Shown here: positions 56,847 through 64,000 of the stretch, piece by piece | Position numbering within the stretch: position 1 is the first letter of the stretch | Layout: each line of letters begins with the position of its first letter | Made by a program: the position numbers and the translations under genes | Origin: Ophiura sarsii | Taxonomy: Eukaryota > Echinodermata > Ophiuroidea > Amphilepidida > Ophiuridae | NCBI GenBank assembly: GCA_035610835.1 | Contig: CM069446.1 | Location: forward strand, 68,867,062-68,931,061 | DNA: 64,000 bases | Direction: 5' to 3' | The notes under the pieces: model-generated | Databases searched by the model: none | Seen by the model: the letters and a program-made list of their open reading frames with translations, nothing else | What the model was told of the DNA's origin: nothing

Positions 56847-58177
56847 CAGTGATGTAGTACTCGAGTCCGGACTCGGACTCGAGACCGGTCTTGAGTCCCT
56901 ATTTTGAAGGACTCTGACTCTGACTCTGACTCTGACTCTGACTCTGACTCTGACTCGGAGGTGAAGGACTCGGTCTCGGACTCGGACTCTGGCACTAGGG
57001 ACTCGGGAATTGTGCCCGAGTCCTGTCCGAGTCCAGTCAATATTGGCTTATTTTGTTAGCAGTAATTAAATACTTATTTAGTCATCCAATCTTCAACAGT
57101 TTAGAAATAATGTCATAAATCATCATAAATACATCTGAGCAGTTAACAATATGCTGTTGAAAATACCTTTTGATAATCATTACAAGCATTAAAGGTAGAT
57201 GTTCCGATTTTCAACTTGAAGTTTTCTATTCTACATGAAAGGTCTTCCTTAAAAAAGTCGTGTTCCAAAGTTTGAGTTGCATAGCTCTAATGGTTCTTAT
57301 TTTAAACGCACAAGATGCTGTGAACTGTACCCGTTGAGTAGTACACAAACTATATCGGTGGTTACCACCATTCGCGGTAATTCGACGTTATTTCATCAAT
57401 TTCTCCGTAATTATACCGATTTAGGCCGTCAAATTTCAGTATGATGATGAGAAAAATACGAGCTTTCATATGATATGAAAATCTCCGTATGTTTGAAATA
57501 ATTCTGTGTTACGAAAATGTGATCGGGTCATCTACCTCTAAATCACAATTCGAGGGAACCTATAAATAATTAAAGTGATAATAATCATGTGCAATCGAAG
57601 ACTGTTTGTACAATGTAAATGTTCTTTAGGTGTTTTTGAGTCAGTATTTATTTTATACTGTTTAAAAAATGATAACATTTCTTACAAAGAGGATATTTCA
57701 TTGGCAATTTTCAAATTGATTGAATTAGGGATGACATTTTCAGTGAAAAGAAATAGTTGAAAAAGCAGAGGAAGGGTTACGGAATATCACACCTTTTAAC
57801 AAGTTTGTAATTTCTCGATCTATGAACTTCTGGACACTTTTTGAACATCTGAATCATTTCTTATGCCTATCCTATAATTCAAAATGGTATCAACATTTGT
57901 CCATGTATAGGGATGCGAAGGTTAAAAATGCATCATTATGTTGACTTCACTGATATTATATGTTGACCTATATACATGTAGATAGCAAAATGAATGACAT
58001 GTGATCAGAACTTAAATACATATAAGGACTCGTGACTCGGACTCGGACTCGAACATGAAGGACTCGGACTCGGTCTCGGACTCGGACAGTAAGGACTCGG
58101 TCTCGGACTCGGACTCGAGAGGTATGGACTCGGACTCGGACTCGGACTCGGGTAGGGTGGACTCGACTACAACACTG
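56847..58177. mobile_element. Non-autonomous hAT element with perfect 8-bp TSD
   Basis: TGTGTTAC occurs at 56839-56846 and 58178-58185, immediately outside inverted ends CAGTGATGTAGT and ACTACAACACTG. Subterminal arrays of GGACTC/GACTCGG fill about 56860-57020 and 58025-58165, the kind of repeated subterminal motif known from hAT elements. No transposase frame is visible. A TTAA-flanked MITE (57189-57541) lies inside. The perfect duplication suggests a fairly recent insertion, and short tandem arrays make the ends prone to length change. Confidence 0.92.
57189..57541 (-). mobile_element. TTAA-flanked MITE, copy 2, nested in the hAT element
   Basis: It is the reverse complement of 44957-45321 across its whole length (shared ATTCTGTGTTACGAAAATGT, CATATGATATGAAAATCTCC and others). 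The left TTAA is intact and the right one has become CTAA. Confidence 0.9.
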
Positions 58178-58185
58178 TGTGTTAC

Positions 58186-58649
58186 AACTACTTTACATGC
58201 CAGTTTACATTCCTGCCAAATCTGACTTGGAGTCTATGGCAGTACTAATACATGTATACTTGGTAATGGCTTATAAAGTCATACTCAAACACAGTTTGAA
58301 TCAAAGAGAAGTTGTACATAATTGAAAAAGAAATCAAACAAATTTGACAAACCCAATTTAAAGCGAATATTAGCATTTCGGGGACAGTTCCTAAAAAGGT
58401 TTATTTGATTAAAACAGGCATCACCCTCTATAGCAAGGATCAATTTCAGTAAAATGTTTTGTATGAGAGGAAAAATATGCTCTTTGAATACATGCTTCAT
58501 TGGTCTGTCAAATTTGTTTAGTCTTTTTGGGAAAACATATTCATTCCTGTACAACTTCTTTATGATACACACTGTCAGAATTGAAGTTCACTGTTAAGTC
58601 TCTACACAAGGAAGAATTAAATGTTTATTTTTCAGTTGTTGCTACAACC
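58186..58649. other. AT-rich unique DNA
   Basis: A 95-codon minus-strand frame has no recognisable domain. No gene supported. Confidence 0.45.
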
Positions 58650-58938
58650 TTCATCAGCGGAACATCATGTGGACTTAGACAAAGTAAAGATACTGGATAG
58701 GGATGCTCAATGGGGATGCTCATTGGTTTGAGAGAGTGGCGTCAAGGAAGACATTTTTAGCATCACTCAACAAAAACAGGGGATCAATTGCGTATTATGA
58801 CGTCACATGCTCCAAAGTTCAAGAATGTCAGCTGACTAAAGTTGTAGCAACGACTGATTATTATACTGTACATTATGCTTGCCAAGAATGTCCACCAATA
58901 CTGGCAAGCTATGAGTTATACAAGCCTGAATCATAGTG
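58650..58938 (+). pseudogene. Decayed Penelope-like retrotransposon C-terminal fragment
   Basis: One frame reads SSAEHHVDLDKVKILDRDAQ and, after a ~20-bp internal duplication and frame change, HWFERVASRKTFLASLNKNR. This order (EHH..LD..KILDR...HWFERG-like...SLN) is the conserved end of Penelope-like element ORFs near the GIY-YIG region. Frame shifts and the duplicated GGATGCTCA show it is dead. The remaining frame to 58936 may be its 3' tail. Confidence 0.5.
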
Positions 58939-58974
58939 TGCTTGCACCTATAGTCTAGTCGCAGGACACCACCT

Positions 58975-59150
58975 CTGGGCATCAGTACACTCGTACCTTA
59001 TCTGGGCAGCAGTGCCTTTGCACCTATCTGGGCATCAGTGCACTCGCACCTATCTGGGCAACAGTGCACTCACATCTATATGGGCAGCAGTGCCTTTGCA
59101 CCTATCTGGACATCAGTGCACTCGCACTAATCTGAGCATCGGTGTGCTCA
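58975..59150 (+). repeat. 26-bp tandem repeat, about 6-7 copies
   Basis: The unit is approximately TCTGGGCATCAGTGCACTCG plus CACCTA. Copies vary by substitution. Confidence 0.85.
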
Positions 59151-59514
59151 ATTACAGCACTAGTCCACACTTAGAGCCAAGTCCATCTTTCTTCTTCGAT
59201 GCATCAGTAAAACCACACCTATGGCCTAGTAGGCTCTGATCTAGTTCATCTTCCCTCATAGATGCATCAGTGCACCCACACCTACAGCCAAGTCCATCTT
59301 CCCTCATCCCTATATACAGCCCTAGTCCTCCTTGAATCTGCGCCTTCAGATATCTTGTCTCTCATCCACCTGTGAAGTAGTAATAATAACAATAATACTT
59401 GAGAGTAAATAAAAGAGAAAGATCTGTGCCCATAGATAAATACAGGGATGATGGGTATTACTTTTTGCAAGCTATTCTGAGGTGACGAGGTATTTTGCAC
59501 AATGCTTTTTTGAT
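59151..59514. other. Unique DNA, no gene seen
   Basis: It contains repeated AAGTCCATCTT, TTCCCTCAT and GATGCATCAGT phrases, possibly a decayed extension of the neighbouring array. Confidence 0.4.
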
Positions 59515-60090
59515 CGATAAACCTAGTTTTTTTTATCGATAAACCTGGTTTATCAAAAACATTGCTTTTACGATAAACCTGGTTTATAGATTCGAAAAAC
59601 CCTGGTTTATCAAATACCTTGCTTTTCCAATCGATAAACCTGGTTTATCGATTCGAAAAACCAGGTTATCAAATTCGATTAGTATATTATTTGAAAAACT
59701 AAGTTTTTGAATCAAAAACCAGGTTTATTGGCTGATAAACCAAGTTTTTAAAAAAACTTGCTTATCGAATTAGATAAACCTGGTTTTTTTAATCGATTAA
59801 CCAGGTTTATCAAAACAAATTATGGGGTCATTGGGCTAGAATGAGGCTGAGAAATGCCTTTTAGACACACGTCTATGGCAGGTATTTTGAACAATGAAAG
59901 AGATAAACCTTTTTTTACGCCGATAAACCTAGTTTTTCGAGGTTTATCGATTCTAAAAATCAGGTTTATCGGATTCAATAAGCAAAGTTTTTGAAAAATC
60001 AGGTTTATCTAACGATCGAAAAACCAGGTTTATCAAATTGGATGAGCATATTTTTTGAAAACTAGGTTTTCGAATCGATAAACCAGGTCT
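59515..60090. repeat. Degenerate palindromic repeat of GATAAACCTGGTTTATC
   Basis: AAACCTGGTTTATCGATTCG and AAACCAGGTTTATC motifs recur in both orientations about every 25-45 bp, interrupted at 59822-59905. Individual units are self-complementary, so the region could form many small stem-loops. Confidence 0.85.
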
Positions 60091-60192
60091 ATTGTCAGGA
60101 TTTGGGAGCCATGTTTGGCTTTGTCAGGATTTGGGACCCATGTTTGGGTTTAGTCAGGATTTAGAAACTATGTTTGGGTTTAGTCAGGATTC
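60091..60192 (+). repeat. 30-bp tandem array, left part
   Basis: GTCAGGATTTGGGACCCATG followed by TTTGGGTTTA forms three to four units before a SINE interrupts. Confidence 0.9.
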
Positions 60193-60650
60193 TAAACGTG
60201 TAGAGCACGTGTGGTCTAGTGGAACAGCGCAGGTTTCACGATACAAAGACTGTGAGTTCGAGCCCCGCTACGGCCAACGTGTTTGTATCCTTGGGCAAGG
60301 TACTTAGTCTCAATTGCCTCGTCGACCCAAGCGAGATCGGGAAGCTGTTAGGGAATATTACAATCTAAGTGCTGATACAATTGTGTGCGCCTCGGCTGCC
60401 CGTGTAAGTGAAGCGAAGTGATTCTGACGATTTCCTAATGGCAGCAAAAAATACCGTGGTTCGGAAGTCACGTAGAAATGGTGGTCCCGTGCATCGGAAG
60501 AGCAATACCCGATCACGTTAAAAAAGTTACAGACTCGTTCGCAAAGAGTAGGGGATCATCCCGGTCTGTATCTGTTCACACATCTTTCGGATGAGCGCTA
60601 CGATCTCGATGTAGCAGCGCTATATAAATACCAATAATGTATGTATGTAT
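60193..60650 (+). mobile_element. tRNA-derived SINE inserted in the 30-bp array
   Basis: The A box GTGGTCTAGTGGAACAG and B box GAGTTCGAGCCCC are at Pol III spacing. The body TATCCTTGGGCAAGGTACTT and the tail GCGCTATATAAATACCAATA are typical of metazoan tRNA-SINEs, ending in an ATGT microsatellite. GATTC at 60188-60192 and 60651-60655 is a short target duplication, and the array resumes directly after it. Confidence 0.85.
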
Positions 60651-61229
60651 GATTCGGGACCCATGTTTGGCTTTGTCAGGATTTGGGACCCATGTTTGGC
60701 TTTTGTCAGGATTTGGGAGCCATGTTTGGCTTTTGTCCGGATTTGGGAGCCATGTTTGGCTTTGTCAGGATTTGGGACCCATGTTTGGCTTTTGTCAGGA
60801 TTTAGAAACCATGTTTGGGTTTAGTCAGGATTTAGAAACTATGTTTGGGTTTAGTCAGGATTTGGGACCCATGTTTGGCTTTTGTCAGGATTTGGGACCC
60901 ATGTTTGGCTTTTGTCAGGATTTAGGACCCATGTTTGGCTTTGTCAGGATTTAGGACCCATGTTTGGCTTTTGTCAGGATTTGGGACCCATGTTTGGCTT
61001 TGTCAGGATTTGGGACCCATGTTTGGCTTTTGTCAGGATTTGGGACCCATGTTTGGGTTTAGTCAGGATTCGGGACCCATGTTTGGCTTTGTCAGGATTT
61101 GGGACCCGTGTTTGGGTTTTGTCAGGATTTAGGACCCGGGTTTGGGTTTTGTCAGGATTTGAGACCCACGTTGGGCTTTGTCAGGATTTGGGACCCATGG
61201 TTGGATTTTGTCAGGATTTGGGACTCAAA
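60651..61229 (+). repeat. 30-bp tandem array, right part (~19 copies)
   Basis: The unit is GTCAGGATTTGGGACCCATG plus TTTGGCTTTT, 29-30 bp. Frame changes between units make the apparent reading frames artefacts. Confidence 0.95.
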
Positions 61230-61238
61230 CTCAAACTT

Positions 61239-61315
61239 TGGCAGGATGACCTTTCATGTAAAATAGAAAATATCAAGTTGAAAATCAGGCTAGCAATCAG
61301 AACATCTACCTTCGA
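61239..61315 (-). mobile_element. Partial copy of the 44957/57189 MITE
   Basis: GATGACCTTTCATGTA and ATCAAGTTGAAAATC match the right end of 44957-45321, up to ACATCTACCTT. The TTAA is lost. Confidence 0.7.
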
Positions 61316-61686
61316 ATGATTATATGTGTATGCCACAATAGCTAATTAATAAGACAAAACAAACTTTTTTCATATACATGTACATGAGTTCAGCAGAGCA
61401 AACATAAAATCAGGCTTTCATGATGATCGGATTATGAGTGTGCGCCATTATTCAATAGTGAAATTCAAACGAGCTTGTTAGAGAAATATCACAAATCTTG
61501 TTCGGTTTTTAAGATGTACACTTTTAATCTTTTAACCAACTAAGAATAGTTTGAAAGCTAATGAGGCAGCCTCTCTGACAGATTAAATAATTTAAGAGTT
61601 TCCTGCACAGATTTTAAGAAAAGAAGAAGAAAAAGTTGAGTACACTTTTTTTACTCACCCTATAGATCCCAAAATGGTAATCTTAC
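61316..61686. other. AT-rich unique DNA
   Basis: No repeat structure. A possible minus-strand donor (GTGAGT) lies at about 61654-61659. Confidence 0.4.
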
Positions 61687-61770
61687 CACTGTTATTTGAT
61701 TCCTTAGTAAAGAACAAAGAAGTCATCCTGGGGTACAGCAACTCCTTCTGGCAGACAATGAGCACTATAA
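61687..61770 (-). CDS. Candidate minus-strand internal exon
   Basis: On the minus strand, CATTCAACTCAAACAG is a weak acceptor and GTAAGA a good donor, with 84 nt between. One frame is open throughout (IVLIVCQKELLYPRM..., TKESNNS), and stays open to an alternative GTGAGT donor near 61659. A second frame, which would join in phase with the 63890 exon, reads HCLPEGVAVPQDDFFVLY and then stops. The two readings conflict and a plus-strand frame is also open, so this is tentative. Confidence 0.25.
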
Positions 61771-62194
61771 CTGTTTGAGTTGAATGAGAAAGACTATATT
61801 ATAATCATGTATCATAGATTATAAAAAAGTACATGTACAAAAAAGTATATGACACAGGGGATGCAGCCATAAAGGCCTTTCCTATAGATGATTTGAAGAT
61901 ATTGTTTGACTTATCACTTGCTATGGTAAAACTTCAAGAATGCATCAGGGATGCATGCACAATTGCAACTATTCAGATATAAAATGTGACACAGAAATCA
62001 ACAAGTCCCTGATAAGCCAAACTAATTGTAATTAAGAGAGTAACAAAAAAGTTGGAAAATATCACATTTCTGTAAAACACATCCTGTCTCATATACATCC
62101 CTTGAAAGAGATATTCATTCTCAAAATTTGATAGCTCTTACAACATGAAATTTATCAAGGGCTGTAACTTCTGAAATATTTATATCATGTATAT
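61771..62194. other. Unique DNA with a short coding-like stretch
   Basis: A plus-strand stretch at about 61829-61980 reads MYKKVYDTGDAAIKAF, then DDLKILFDLSLAMVKLQECI, before a stop. It looks protein-like, but the opposite strand is also open and no clear splice sites frame it. Confidence 0.3.
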
Positions 62195-62760
62195 ATTAAA
62201 GTACACATTTTTGGAAAGGAAATGTGTCGGAGAATCCATTTTGGTAACAGATTTTTAAAATTTTGACCCCCCAAAAAATCACTTCTTTGGGCTTAAAATT
62301 TGCTGCATTTGTAGCAAATTCAGTTTTTGGTAAAAAACGCTGAAATTGCATCGAATTCTTCATAATACCAATCCCTAGAAACGGAGTTTTTTTTAATTTT
62401 TTTTTTTTTAATCTCATTTAGTTTATGAATTTTGACCAGCATTTTCATGATTTCTGACACTTTTTGGTCAATAATTCAAAACAAAAAAACTAGTAAAACT
62501 AGGACATTTTATTTGGATTATAGTATAACTCGAACGACAAAATTTGACAAATTATATTATGATTTATCTTTGCGAAACCTAAAATGGGTCAAAAAACGTG
62601 TTTTTTATAATTTTCTCCAAAATGGTTAATTTCATGTTCATGGTTGGATTCATTGAACCCTTTTCTTCAAGAAAATGTATACTTTTATATAGATTAAATG
62701 AATAATGAAGTTACAACAGTTTTACGGAGGCTATACCTGAGGGGTCCACATCCCCCATGC
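62195..62760. mobile_element. Diverged copies of the 33045 and 37256 TTAA families
   Basis: The stretch 62205-62245 shares TTTTTGGAAAGGAAATG and GAGAATCCA with the palindrome arm at 37346. 62430-62755 shares CCTAAAATGGGTCAAAAA, TCATGGTTGGATT and TACGGAGGCT with 33045-33766. Ends are incomplete. Confidence 0.7.
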
Positions 62761-63889
62761 AGGAGATATTTGCTCTCTTAACAGTAAATACTCAAGATAA
62801 TATGAAATTGTGAACTATAAAAATAAAACAAAAAATTCTAGGATGAAGACTTAAATGAAAGACATCAAGAATAAGACCAATATGGAGTATTTGCATACCG
62901 GTATATGAAAAATATATTAACATAAAAATATGAACCCTCCCCCCCAAAAAAAACCCAACAACAACAAACAACAACAACAAACAAACACCCAATTACGTTT
63001 TAATCAATAAATACATATTTCTTTTTTTTCTCCATTTTTTTCCTCTTTTCTTTTTTCCCTCTTTATTTTTTGTATTGACAGAATATTTTTTTAAAAAGTG
63101 ATAATAAAAAAATGAGTCTGTCAGGCCCGGACAACAGGATGTTTTTTGTTGTCTACAAAATGTCTAGACAGTGAACTAACCGATAGCTTACGCAGAGACA
63201 AATAAAGGGTATAATATATCAACATAAATTTGGTGCAAATATATACCAAAAAGTATCATATATGAGACTGTTACCTACAGTAATAACCCCAATATGTGCC
63301 AATTTGTTACCCATTGTGAGCAAAGCAATAATTTATGTTTAATATGGTACTTAAAAAAAAAGATTCTGTACCAAAGCAAGCATGTTGAAAAATTTGTTGA
63401 AAAATATCAATTTCTTTATATTTTATGTGACCAAAATGTTATCACATTTGTGTGAAGGCCATAAAAACACCGACACTCTGTTTTACAGGTGAAAGGAGTC
63501 GGTGAGGTTTTCTTCTCATTCGAAATCACACAAAAACCCTGTAAATGGTGTAAAACTTTGCCATTTTTGACTCGGTAAAAATATTTTTAGGTTGGTTTTT
63601 ATTTGCACATAAAGATTTTTTCCACCATTTTCTAAATATGTAGGTCAGGAGGGCCTGTAACAGGGTTTCTTATTTGTTGCCTAATTATTCTAAAATATAG
63701 ACACATAAAAACTGTACCTCAGAACTTTTCTCTAATAACAAATCTAGATGACAGTTACTGTGTACTACATACAACATAATATTTGAGTGAGTCTGTTGCA
63801 CCATCATAATTAAAATAAATATAATATTCTACCATAATTTTATTATAATAGGCCCATACATATCATAAACACCATCATACTTTACTTAC
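62761..63889. other. Putative intron of the right-edge gene
   Basis: AT-rich, with an ACAACA microsatellite (62956-62985). A sequence at 63510-63675 (AACCCTGT to ACAGGGTTTCTTA) resembles the 45951 MITE ends. Confidence 0.4.
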
Positions 63890-64000
63890 ACTAATTGGTG
63901 GTATCCCTTCTCCCGACACAGCTCAACTAGGTCATAGAAGTCATCAGTCTCAAGAGAGATATGGTACAGCAGTAGGTATTTCATATTTGATGCAGACTGT
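63890..64000 (-). CDS. Probable minus-strand coding exon, runs off the right edge
   Basis: On the minus strand the only open frame reads QSASNMKYLLLYHISLETDD and FYDLVELCREKGYHQLV, then meets a consensus donor GTAAGTAAAG (plus strand 63880-63889). It leaves two bases of a split codon. The other two frames stop early. The composition is that of a normal globular protein, and an internal ATG could be a start. I do not recognise the family. The upstream part lies outside the window. Confidence 0.5.

Noticed and set aside
60637..61319. Open frames of 65-145 codons with Phe/Gly/Trp-rich repeats
   Set aside because: They are a by-product of the 30-bp tandem array.

Overview
The window looks like intergenic or intronic DNA of a metazoan, most likely a marine invertebrate. 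It holds no bacterial-type operons. The few candidate coding exons carry eukaryotic splice sites, and most of the sequence consists of transposon relics, MITEs, tandem arrays and foldback palindromes. An echinoderm or another deuterostome fits the repeat style (abundant tRNA-derived SINEs, TTAA- and TA-flanked MITEs, AGGCCTA-rich unique DNA), but this is only a guess because no conserved host gene was identified.

Layout: 0-1.6 kb is a decayed non-LTR reverse transcriptase split by a MITE. 3.09-8.16 kb is a ~5 kb unit bounded by ~0.9 kb diverged inverted repeats, each arm carrying a tRNA-like sequence, with two more tRNA-like sequences and a second MITE copy inside. 10.14-15.56 kb is a ~5.4 kb satellite with a 99-bp period. 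15.6-22.4 kb holds GC-rich repeated blocks, SINE fragments, a ~30-bp tandem array and two inverted hairpins. 22.4-31.6 kb contains short-motif repeats and two blocks of a 77-bp array. 31.8-38.9 kb contains several MITEs and a three-layer nested insertion. 39.0-41.5 kb holds two non-LTR retrotransposon pieces in permuted order (C-terminus first, then endonuclease/RT). 42-45.5 kb holds the best candidate host gene on the + strand (three exons with compatible phase). 47-58 kb is dense in MITEs, including a non-autonomous hAT element with a perfect 8-bp target-site duplication. 58.6-61.3 kb has a Penelope-like relic and short tandem arrays, one interrupted by a SINE. The right edge has a probable minus-strand coding exon running out of the window.

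There is no self-contained gene system. The sequence is mainly a record of layered insertion: TTAA-flanked (piggyBac-like), TA-flanked (Tc1/mariner-like) and hAT-like non-autonomous elements inserted into each other and into retrotransposons. All family assignments rest on terminal repeats, target-site duplications and translated motifs read by eye. No database search was run.
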